Below are positions 52,728 through 60,508 of a DNA stretch of 64,000 nt, in pieces. Position numbers and translations under genes: made by a program. The DNA comes from Chitinophaga oryziterrae (GTDB taxonomy: Bacteria > Bacteroidota > Bacteroidia > Chitinophagales > Chitinophagaceae). The stretch spans positions 372,001 through 436,000 of the forward strand of contig NZ_WRXO01000006.1 of NCBI RefSeq assembly GCF_009758125.1, written 5' to 3'. How positions within the stretch are numbered: the stretch's first letter is position 1; every line of letters starts with the position of its first letter. The notes below the pieces were generated by a model that was not told the DNA's origin, did no database searches, and worked only from the letters and a program-made list of their open reading frames with translations.

Positions 52728-53582
52728 ATGTATTTGTTTAAGCAGAAAGACACACTAGACAGGCATTTATCAACAGCACGTAAGAATGGCAAACGCATTG
52801 GTTTTGTGCCAACTATGGGAGCTTTACACCAGGGACACCTGTCATTAATTGCAAATGCAAAAGAAAACTGCGATGTGGTTGTATGTAGTATTTTTGTAAA
52901 TCCTACACAATTTAACGATCCCGCCGATTTTGAGAAATACCCCGTTACAATAGATAATGATATATTACAGTTAACAGATGCCGGTACCGATGTGCTATTT
53001 CTGCCATCTGTACAGGAAATGTACCCCGATGGGCTCACTGTGAAAACACATTATGACTTTGGCCAGCTGGAAACAGTGCTTGAAGGCGCTCACCGTCCCG
53101 GACATTTCCAGGGTGTTGGTCAGATCGTTCATAAACTCCTCGACCTTGTGAAGCCGGATAAACTGTTTATGGGACAAAAGGATTTTCAGCAGTGCCTGAT
53201 CGTGAACCGCTTATTAAAGCTGATTCATTCCCCGGCTGAATTAGTGGTTTGCCCTACCCTCCGTGAACCTGATGGCCTTGCAATGAGCAGCAGGAACATG
53301 CGACTGAATCCTGCAGAAAGGCAAAATGCGCTTAACATTTACAAAGCACTTATCTATGTTAAAGATAACATTCATATCGCATCTTTCTCTGAAATTTTAA
53401 ATAGTGCGGTGAATCAACTGAAAATGAACAAGTTCGATGTTGATTATTTGTCCCTGGTCAGCGTAGAGGAGGACGGTACGGTCACTTTTCCCAAAGAAAT
53501 GAGTTCCAGGCCTTTATACCTGGTTGTTGCAGCCAAAGAAGTAAGTAGCGGGGTGAGGCTTATTGACAACATGCAGATGTAA
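52728..53582 (+). CDS. panC: Pantothenate synthetase
   Basis: 284 residues. GFVPTMGALHQGHLSLI (ATP HIGH-like motif), SIFVNPTQFNDPADFEKYP, HFQGVGQIVHKLLDLVKPDKLFMGQKDFQQ and REPDGLAMSSRN (KMSKS-like motif) are diagnostic. It joins pantoate and beta-alanine with ATP. It is followed by panD, which supplies beta-alanine, 50 bases later. Confidence 0.97.
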   Translation: MYLFKQKDTLDRHLSTARKNGKRIGFVPTMGALHQGHLSLIANAKENCDVVVCSIFVNPTQFNDPADFEKYPVTIDNDILQLTDAGTDVLFLPSVQEMYPDGLTVKTHYDFGQLETVLEGAHRPGHFQGVGQIVHKLLDLVKPDKLFMGQKDFQQCLIVNRLLKLIHSPAELVVCPTLREPDGLAMSSRNMRLNPAERQNALNIYKALIYVKDNIHIASFSEILNSAVNQLKMNKFDVDYLSLVSVEEDGTVTFPKEMSSRPLYLVVAAKEVSSGVRLIDNMQM

Positions 53583-53594
53583 TTAATTATTCCG

Positions 53595-53602
53595 TACCTT
53601 TG
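53595..53602 (+). promoter_or_regulatory. panD promoter -7 box that also decides its start codon
   Basis: TACCTTTG matches TAnnTTTG and lies 30 bases before the panD ATG at 53633. The longer open frame starting at 53600 would begin inside this box, supporting 53633 as the true start. Confidence 0.55.
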
Positions 53603-53632
53603 CGAACGCTTAAAATCCAGCAGGATTACGTT

Positions 53633-53977
53633 ATGCAGATCGAAATATTAAAGTCTAAAATACACCGGGCAGTCATTACAGAAGCCAACCTGCAATATGT
53701 AGGCAGCATTACAATAGATGAGGATCTGATGGATGCTGCGAACATGATCGAGTATGAAAAGGTGCAGGTAGTAAATGTAAATAACGGCGAACGCCTTGAA
53801 ACCTATATTATTAAAGGTAAACGTGGTTCAGGAGTTGTTTGTATGAACGGTCCGGCCGCACGTTTATGTGCTGTCGGGGATATTGTTATCATCATCTCTT
53901 ATGCTACCATAGACTTCGAAGAAGGCAAAAAACATACTCCCATTGCCGTTTTTCCAAAAGAAAATAATAAATTGTAA
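53633..53977 (+). CDS. panD: Aspartate 1-decarboxylase
   Basis: About 114 residues from the ATG at 53633 (MQIEILKSKIHRAVITEANL). The open frame reaches 53600, but the extra residues are not family-like. The self-cleavage site Gly24-Ser25 is present in YVGSITID, where the serine becomes the pyruvoyl cofactor; NNGERLETYIIKG and CMNGPAARLCAVGDIVIIISYA follow. It makes beta-alanine from aspartate for panC, which is directly upstream. Confidence 0.97.
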   Translation: MQIEILKSKIHRAVITEANLQYVGSITIDEDLMDAANMIEYEKVQVVNVNNGERLETYIIKGKRGSGVVCMNGPAARLCAVGDIVIIISYATIDFEEGKKHTPIAVFPKENNKL

Positions 53978-54006
53978 GTACATTAACCCCGTTTAAACGA
54001 ACGACT

Positions 54007-55023
54007 ATGCCCAAATTGCTTAAGACAATTATTAAGTTTATATGCTTTTTGGCCATTGGGCTGGGGTTGATATGGCTGGTGACCAGAAACCAGACTGAAA
54101 AAGATAAACTGGACATCATTAATTCCCTGCAAAGGGCTAACTACTGGCTGATCATCCCTGTGATGCTGGTTGGTGTCGCCAGTCACTGGTACCGTGCCGT
54201 AAGATGGAAGCTCCTGATGGTACCTATTGGTTATAAACCCACTACTCTTAATACGTTTTTTGCCGTAATGGTCGGTTATCTTGTGAACCTGGCGATTCCC
54301 CGCCTGGGAGAGGTGACCCGCTGCGGTATTGTAGCCCGCTATGAAAAGGTACCTGCGGATAAACTGGTTGGGACCATGATAGCCGAGCGTGCGGTAGACC
54401 TTTTACTGCTGGTCCTCATTATGATAGGTACTGTAGTTGTACAGATTGACCTGGTTGGGGCCTTTTTTACGGAACATGTGGTTATTCCTATCCAGGATAA
54501 AATTGGTAAAGTGAGTGGCGCCAAGGGCTGGCTGCTTTTGCTGGCTGTGGTGGTCGTAGTTGGATTAGGGCTGCTGGGGCTCCGTTTATTATCCCGTTCT
54601 AAATTTGGTATTACTATCCGTAATATGGCAAGAGGTGTATGGACAGGCTTTATCTCCATTGGTAAAATGGAAAGGAAAGGCTGGTTCATCTTTTACTCTG
54701 TGCTGATATGGGCGCTGTACTTCACTATGATGTACCTGGGCTTTATGTGCATGGAAGAAACCCGTTACCTGGGCTTAAAGGCTGCACTGGCGGTACTGGC
54801 TTTTGGTAGTGTGGGCATGATTGTAACGCCGGGTGGTATGGGCGCTTATCAACTGATCGTACAGAAGACGCTGATGTTGTATGGTGTACTGGAGACTTCT
54901 GCCTATGCCTTTGGCTGGATCGTGTGGAGCGCTCAGACAGTGTTGGTGATGGTGCTGGGTTTTGCCAGTTTAATCGCGTTGCCTGTCTATAATAAACCTA
55001 AGGCAGTTGCTGCGGACCGGTAG
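54007..55023 (+). CDS. UPF0104 / lysylphosphatidylglycerol-synthase-TM-like integral membrane protein
   Basis: 338 residues with about 7-8 membrane helices. The blocks LNTFFAVMVGYLVNLAIPRLGEVTRCGIVARYEKVPADKLVGTMIAERAVDLLLLVLI and GSVGMIVTPGGMGAYQLIVQKTLMLYG are typical of the YbhN/LPG-synthase-TM (flippase-like) family. The catalytic C-terminal lysyltransferase domain is absent. Inner membrane; transported lipid unknown. It follows panD by 29 bases. Its TAG stop codon is the first three bases of repeat copy E. Confidence 0.9.
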   Translation: MPKLLKTIIKFICFLAIGLGLIWLVTRNQTEKDKLDIINSLQRANYWLIIPVMLVGVASHWYRAVRWKLLMVPIGYKPTTLNTFFAVMVGYLVNLAIPRLGEVTRCGIVARYEKVPADKLVGTMIAERAVDLLLLVLIMIGTVVVQIDLVGAFFTEHVVIPIQDKIGKVSGAKGWLLLLAVVVVVGLGLLGLRLLSRSKFGITIRNMARGVWTGFISIGKMERKGWFIFYSVLIWALYFTMMYLGFMCMEETRYLGLKAALAVLAFGSVGMIVTPGGMGAYQLIVQKTLMLYGVLETSAYAFGWIVWSAQTVLVMVLGFASLIALPVYNKPKAVAADR

Positions 55024-55186
55024 CGTAGATGGCCAGATGTTGTGATCATAAATACACTACATCTGACTGTTTAGTTCTCTGATTTAGCTTTGGAATATAG
55101 GTTCAGGATTTGTTTTTCAATTTAACTTCACCTAAAATTCACGTCAGATAAGGTGTATTTATTGATCACAACATCTGGCACGAAGA
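55021..55186 (-). repeat. Inverted-repeat element, copy E (both outer arms truncated)
   Basis: Same orientation as C. The inner arms AGATGTTGTGATCATAAATA and GTATTTATTGATCACAACAT are complementary apart from one base. Both lack the TT found in the other copies, a within-copy match. The conserved centre (GTTTAGTTCTCTGATTTAGC; GGATTTGTTTTTCAATTTAA) is intact. Its first three bases TAG are the stop codon of the membrane-protein gene. The right outer arm ends after GGCACGAAGA. It fills most of the gap before the GH92 gene. Confidence 0.87.
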
Positions 55187-55239
55187 AACTTACCGGCTGA
55201 TCATTAATTGAAATTAGCATTGAATTATTTCTATTTTTA

Positions 55240-58200
55240 GTGTGGGATAATTCAATTCATGTGAACAAAGTATTTTTATTCTTACTGCTCTTTATAGCAA
55301 ACGGTCTGTTTGCACAGGTTTCTTACGTAAATCCGTTTATTGGTACCGGCAAAAGTAATGTACTTACCAGGTGGGGAAGTGAAGGCGGTGTTTACCCTGG
55401 TGCGGTAGCGCCTAACGGGTTTGTACAGCTTACTCCGCAGACCAGGGCTGCCGGGTATGATTACGGTGATCAAAGTATTCTCTTTTTTAGTTGTATCGCT
55501 CACTTTAGCGGGTTTCCTTCCGGTTCTTCGGGGGATTTACGGGTGATGCCGGTAAATGGCGGATTTAACCCGAGGCCGTTTTCTCATACAGATGAAAAGG
55601 CTACGCCCGGATATTATAGTGTGCTTTTCAGGGATAACGGGACATTGGTGGAAGCCACGGCTACCGGGCGCGCAGGGATGTTCCGGTTTACTTTTATGCC
55701 TCATGTGGTGCCTCAGATTTTTGTGAGCGATAGTGGATGGTATAAGGCGGTAGTGACTTTTAATGAGCCTTATCTGAGTAAGGAAAAGGTGGATAAGGGC
55801 TATGTGGTGACATTTGCTCCTGGTTTTTCAGAGAAGGTGATTTTGCTGAATGTGAGCGCTTCTACGGTGAGTAAGGAAAGTGCGGAACGGAATATAGCGG
55901 TTGAGTTAAAACCCGGTTTTGATAAGATAAAGGAAGAGACATATGCTAAATGGGAGAAGGCTTTATCTGTGATTACGGTTACGGATACTTCTGCTACTAA
56001 TAAGACTATTTTTTATACTGCGTTGTATCATTCTCTCTTAATGCCCTGGATCATTTCTGATGTGGATGGGGTTTACCGGGGAGCAGATAAACAGGTGCAT
56101 GTTGTTAAAGACCGGGTGGAATATGGTGGATTTTCTCCCTGGGATACTTTCCGCTCTTTACATCCGCTCTTGTGTTTATTGTTTCCTGATAAACAATCGG
56201 AGATGGTATTATCCATGCTGGATATTTATCAGCAGACAGGGTTCCTGCCTATTGAAACAATGACGGGCAATCATGCAGTGCCTATCATTGTAGATTCTTA
56301 TCTGAAAGGTGTTCCGGGGATAGATAGTATACTTGCTTATACTGCTATGAAGAAAAGTATTGGGGATACTCCTCATTTACAGCAGGATATGGCGATTTAT
56401 CAAAAGCAGGGCTATATTCCTTTTTCTTATTCAGAATCTGTTACACGCACCGTTGAATATGCTTATGATGACTGGGCGCTGGCTCAGTTTGCAGGACAGG
56501 TGATGCATAATAAAGATGACTATCGCTTGTTTATGGAGCGTAGTTATAACTATCGGAATCTGTTCCATCCTGCGGATATGTTCATGTTACCACGTAATGG
56601 AAAGGATGTTAAACAGGAGCCGGGAAATTCCGGTTATAAAGAAGGGGATAAATGGGTGTATACTTATTTTGTGCCGCAGCATCCACAGGAACTGATTAAT
56701 CTGCTGGGTGGGGAAGTATCCTTTATACACCGGCTGGATACTGCGTTGATGCGCAACCAGATAGTTTTTGATAATGAGACTGTTTTCCATCTTCCTTATT
56801 TATTTAATGCAGCACAGGCAGCGGGTAAGACACAGCAGTGGATTGGCAATATTATGCATACACGCTTTAGTGCTACTCCGGGTGGATTACCTGGGAATGA
56901 TGATCTTGGGTCTACCTCCAGTTGGTTTGTATTAAGTGCAATGGGCTTTTATCCGGTAGCTCCGGGTTTGCCGGAGTATAGTATAGGAGTGCCTTTGTTT
57001 CAGTCAATGAAATTGCATTTGCAGAATGGGAAGGATTTTGAGATTAAACGTAGAGGAACCGGGAATTATGTTCATTCTCTTGCTGTAAATAATGAGCCTT
57101 ATAATAGTATGATGTTATCACATGCTGCTATTATAAAAGGGGGGGAGTTGGCCTTTGAGATGAATGATGCTTCTGCAGGGAAGATATCAGATTTATCAGG
57201 TAACCCTGGCCGGCCGGATTTCCATATACAGAACTACAAGGTTTCGAAAAGGATAGTCGCACCTGATGAACCCTTTAAAGTGGAGTTTACTATTAAGAAT
57301 AATGGAAGCATGGGTACTATGCCCGTGAAGATATTGGATAAGGATGGATGGGTAATAGCGGAGAAGAATTGCCTGGTGGATAGTGGGTCTACTATTAAAG
57401 ACGCTATCATCTGCAGGTTTTATACATTGGGGCTTACACCTGTTTTTATTGAGGGGAAAGAAATAGAGATGACTGTGCGAAATGCTCCTGCTGTTGATGC
57501 GAAAATAACGGACCTTACTTTACAGGCGCTTATCCCGAGAGATTCTATACAGCAGATAGCTTTTACGGTGCAGAATATTAATGGTAAGGCCGGGCATTTT
57601 GATATTCCTGTAAAAGTGGATAACCAGGTAGTGCATGTAGAGAAAGGCGTCATATTAAAGCCGGGTGAACGTGTGAGGGTTACTTTTCCTTTTGTGGTGA
57701 AACAAGATGGATGGCATACGGTGAGTGTGAATAAGGTGAAGGGGAAGTTTAGCGTGTATAGTCATCCTTTGAATACTGTTTTATTGGATTTGTCTTTGAG
57801 TAAAGATGCTGCTCTGGATAAGTCCGGGTTTGGGAATAATGGGGAGATCATTGGGGCTTCTTCCGGTGAGCCTTTTTTACTGGGTAAGGATTGTTTTGTA
57901 GAAGTACCTAATGCGCCCAGTCTTGATGTGATGGGGAATACACTGACTATGATGGCCTGGGTATACCCTATCGGACATGACAAAGGTTTGATCGATATGG
58001 TGACTAAAGGGGATAGTCATGTGTTGCAAACGGAGAATGGTAAGACACTGACGTTTTTTGCAGGAGGATGGGGCAGAGGAGATGTGACGGTGCCTGTGCC
58101 GGATAACTGGAAAGATCACTGGCATCATATTGCCGGCGTGTGTTATGGGGATAGTCTTAAATTGTATATAGACGGGCAACTAAAAGGGACAACAATAGTT

Positions 58201-58359
58201 TCTGATAATGTGAACCTTTCCGGGATCAATAAGTGGACGTTGGGAAGGAATGAGGAATTCCCTTCAGCGAGGATATTTAACGGATATATGGATAAAGTGA
58301 AGGTTTTTGCCGCTCCTTTATCTGAGAAGGAGATTAATGAGGTGATGGGGAAAAGGTAA
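55240..58359 (+). CDS. GH92 alpha-mannosidase with C-terminal LamG/concanavalin-like domain
   Basis: 1039 residues from a GTG at 55240; a second in-frame GTG (55261) places the signal peptide (NKVFLFLLLFIANGLFAQ) right at the start and is the better choice. GH92 blocks: NPFIGTGKSN...GGVYPGAVAPNGFVQLTPQT at the N-terminus, WDTFRSLHPL from Trp301, TMTGNHAVPIIVDSYLKG from Thr340, and NDDLGSTSSWFVLSAMGFYPVAPG around Asp554. A linker beta domain (about 660-840) and a LamG-like jelly roll (845-1039) follow. GH92 enzymes are calcium-dependent exo-alpha-mannosidases. The N-terminal beta-sandwich looks shorter than usual. Codon choice is more T/A-ending than in neighbours. Confidence 0.92.
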   Translation: MWDNSIHVNKVFLFLLLFIANGLFAQVSYVNPFIGTGKSNVLTRWGSEGGVYPGAVAPNGFVQLTPQTRAAGYDYGDQSILFFSCIAHFSGFPSGSSGDLRVMPVNGGFNPRPFSHTDEKATPGYYSVLFRDNGTLVEATATGRAGMFRFTFMPHVVPQIFVSDSGWYKAVVTFNEPYLSKEKVDKGYVVTFAPGFSEKVILLNVSASTVSKESAERNIAVELKPGFDKIKEETYAKWEKALSVITVTDTSATNKTIFYTALYHSLLMPWIISDVDGVYRGADKQVHVVKDRVEYGGFSPWDTFRSLHPLLCLLFPDKQSEMVLSMLDIYQQTGFLPIETMTGNHAVPIIVDSYLKGVPGIDSILAYTAMKKSIGDTPHLQQDMAIYQKQGYIPFSYSESVTRTVEYAYDDWALAQFAGQVMHNKDDYRLFMERSYNYRNLFHPADMFMLPRNGKDVKQEPGNSGYKEGDKWVYTYFVPQHPQELINLLGGEVSFIHRLDTALMRNQIVFDNETVFHLPYLFNAAQAAGKTQQWIGNIMHTRFSATPGGLPGNDDLGSTSSWFVLSAMGFYPVAPGLPEYSIGVPLFQSMKLHLQNGKDFEIKRRGTGNYVHSLAVNNEPYNSMMLSHAAIIKGGELAFEMNDASAGKISDLSGNPGRPDFHIQNYKVSKRIVAPDEPFKVEFTIKNNGSMGTMPVKILDKDGWVIAEKNCLVDSGSTIKDAIICRFYTLGLTPVFIEGKEIEMTVRNAPAVDAKITDLTLQALIPRDSIQQIAFTVQNINGKAGHFDIPVKVDNQVVHVEKGVILKPGERVRVTFPFVVKQDGWHTVSVNKVKGKFSVYSHPLNTVLLDLSLSKDAALDKSGFGNNGEIIGASSGEPFLLGKDCFVEVPNAPSLDVMGNTLTMMAWVYPIGHDKGLIDMVTKGDSHVLQTENGKTLTFFAGGWGRGDVTVPVPDNWKDHWHHIAGVCYGDSLKLYIDGQLKGTTIVSDNVNLSGINKWTLGRNEEFPSARIFNGYMDKVKVFAAPLSEKEINEVMGKR

Positions 58360-58585
58360 ACATTTAGCAGTTGTGCTATCCTGCAATAAAATACGCTCTG
58401 CACCATGCCTCGCGTTCTATGACAGGCAGGAATTGAATAAAAATCAAATAGTTTGTATAGATTAAATCAATAATGTCCGGGGGAACTAAAGGAAAAATTA
58501 CTTTGAAAGGAATGGTGAGGGATTTTTAATGGTTATGATTTAACTTTAATTGAAATTTGATTTTTACAAATAAAAGTTATGAACA

Positions 58586-59530
58586 GTGTTTTCATTTGAT
58601 GAATTTGATAAACGCTTTGCTACCGGCTCTTCTCTCGAGCTGAAGGCGCTGTTGCCTGTAGGTATCCAGGATGAGATCGGTCATTTCAACGTATTTAATA
58701 TGTCGAAAATCCGGCAGACTGTTTCCAACACACCCAGTGAACCTTATCAATGCCGCACTTTTTACAAAGTCAGTCTTTTACTGGGGCATTCAAAAATCGG
58801 ATATCCCGATAGCATTATAGATCTTTCGCAGCCTACACTTGTTTTTACCACACCCAAAAGCCCTGTAACATGGCTACCGCTGGAACGTCAGTCAGGGATG
58901 TGCTGTGTATTTACATCGGAGTTTCTTCATCCAACCCGGAGTGGTGTAATACTCGATGAACTGCCTATTTATAAATCACCGGAACATCCTGTATTCCCGC
59001 TGCAGAAAAGTGATGTAAAGAATGTAAAAGACATCTTTGAGAAGATGCAGACCGCCATCGCTTCTACTTATGCTTACAAATATGATCTGTTGCGTGCGTA
59101 TACCCTTGAGCTCATTCATCTGGGGCAACAGTTACAGTCAATAACAATGCTTCATCCTAATCACAGCAATTTTGCAAGGACAACATCCCTGTTCATTGAG
59201 TTACTTGAAAGGCAATTCCCAGTGGAAAACCCCCGGCAAAGAATTAATCTGCGAGCTCCAAAAGACTATGCTGAAAAACTATCCATACATGTCAATCATC
59301 TAAACAAAATATTGAAAGAAACCACAAGCCTGACAACATCTGCATTAATAGCCGGAAGAATTCTCAAGGAAGCGCAGATTCTGTTGCGTCAGACAAACTG
59401 GACTATCGCTGAGATTGCAGATAGCCTGGGGTTTTCAGACGTTGCACATTTTGCGAAGTTCTTTAAGAATGAAACTTCTATTTCTCCCGGGGTTTATCGC
59501 TCACAACCCAAAAGTTTGAATTATACATAA
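58586..59530 (+). CDS. AraC-family transcriptional regulator
   Basis: 314 residues from a GTG start; no in-frame ATG fits. An out-of-frame ATG seven bases earlier leads to an immediate stop. The N-terminal part (about 20-120) is a cupin-like sensing domain. The C-terminal AraC double helix-turn-helix spans about 220-305: YAEKLSIHVNHLNKILKETTSLTTSALI and LRQTNWTIAEIADSLGFSDVAHFAKFFKNETSISPGVYR. It probably regulates the SDR gene 79 bases downstream. Confidence 0.92.
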   Translation: MFSFDEFDKRFATGSSLELKALLPVGIQDEIGHFNVFNMSKIRQTVSNTPSEPYQCRTFYKVSLLLGHSKIGYPDSIIDLSQPTLVFTTPKSPVTWLPLERQSGMCCVFTSEFLHPTRSGVILDELPIYKSPEHPVFPLQKSDVKNVKDIFEKMQTAIASTYAYKYDLLRAYTLELIHLGQQLQSITMLHPNHSNFARTTSLFIELLERQFPVENPRQRINLRAPKDYAEKLSIHVNHLNKILKETTSLTTSALIAGRILKEAQILLRQTNWTIAEIADSLGFSDVAHFAKFFKNETSISPGVYRSQPKSLNYT

Positions 59531-59609
59531 AATGGATTGATCCTGCTATTGTGCGGATTACTCATTTGGCGGAATTTTGTACTGTTCTTAAATCAAAACA
59601 GTATAACAA

Positions 59610-60362
59610 ATGAGTTCTTCAAAAATTGCGTTAGTAACAGGAGGTAGCCGGGGTATTGGTCAAAATATTGCATTAAGCCTGGCACATAAAGGCAACGATA
59701 TCATTATTACTTATCTCAGCAATAAGGTGAGTGCGGAAAAAACCGTAGCCTCAATTCTGGCACTTGGGCGTAAGGCTGTAGCTCTGCCGCTCAACACATC
59801 GGATATTAAAGGTTTCGATGCTTTTGTAGAGCAGATAAGCGATACATTGAAGACCACATTTGGAACGAGCCACTTCGACTTTCTGATCAACAATGCCGGT
59901 ACCAGTATTCAGGCTCCGGTTAATGCTACTACTGAAAGCCAGTTTGACGAGATGATGAATATTCATCTGAAAGGGGTTTATTTCCTCACTCAAAAGATGT
60001 TACCGTTGTTACAGGATGGCGGAAGGATTGTAAATATTTCTTCTGCGGTATCGCGGGTCTCTTTCCCTGGGGCATCAGCGTACGCGATGATGAAGGGCGG
60101 AATGGATGTGTATACCAGATATCTGGCTGCAGAACTGGGCACAAGGGGGATATCTGCAAATGTCGTAGCACCTGGGGCTATCTTTGGCGGAGGGGCAATG
60201 GAGGATAATCCTGATATACGGAAATTTGTGGAAGGAATAACGGCGCTGGGACGTGTAGGGTTGCCTGATGATGTGGGTGGCGTGGTGGCTTTCCTTTGTA
60301 GTAATGATGCCAAATGGGTGAATGGTCAGCGTATTGAGGTAACTGGTGGTATGTCGCTGTAA
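59610..60362 (+). CDS. Short-chain dehydrogenase/reductase (SDR)
   Basis: 250 residues, classical SDR. Cofactor loop TGGSRGIGQ (10-18), NNAG at 94-97, catalytic Ser144/145, Tyr158 and Lys162 (YAMMK), and a C-terminal block VGGVVAFLCSNDAKWVNGQRIEVTGG. A basic residue next to the glycine loop (R14) and the YLSNK segment suggest NADPH. Substrate unknown. Controlled probably by the adjacent AraC gene. Confidence 0.94.
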   Translation: MSSSKIALVTGGSRGIGQNIALSLAHKGNDIIITYLSNKVSAEKTVASILALGRKAVALPLNTSDIKGFDAFVEQISDTLKTTFGTSHFDFLINNAGTSIQAPVNATTESQFDEMMNIHLKGVYFLTQKMLPLLQDGGRIVNISSAVSRVSFPGASAYAMMKGGMDVYTRYLAAELGTRGISANVVAPGAIFGGGAMEDNPDIRKFVEGITALGRVGLPDDVGGVVAFLCSNDAKWVNGQRIEVTGGMSL

Positions 60363-60425
60363 TTATCTGCCGGATGTTGGAAGACGGATACGATTTACAA
60401 ACAATGAAAAGTATCAGGAGATATT

Positions 60426-60451
60426 AAATAGGCTCCGTTAAGAGCCTATTT
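60426..60451. terminator. Bidirectional terminator between convergent SDR and protease genes
   Basis: AAATAGGCTC-CGTTAA-GAGCCTATTT followed by ATGTTTTT. A 10-base perfect stem between the SDR stop (60362) and the protease stop (60509). Confidence 0.8.
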
Positions 60452-60508
60452 ATGTTTTTCTACAAATATATCGGGGATGTATTAGTTACTTTACAACCTG
60501 ATCAGGGG

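Noticed and set aside
53600..53632. Longer panD start
   Set aside because: It begins within a TACCTTTG promoter box and adds residues absent from the family; the ATG at 53633 fits PanD.
58579..58599. ATG just upstream of the AraC gene, suggesting a frameshift at its 5' end
   Set aside because: It opens a six-codon frame only; a GTG start at 58586 gives a normal-length regulator, so a frameshift is not needed.
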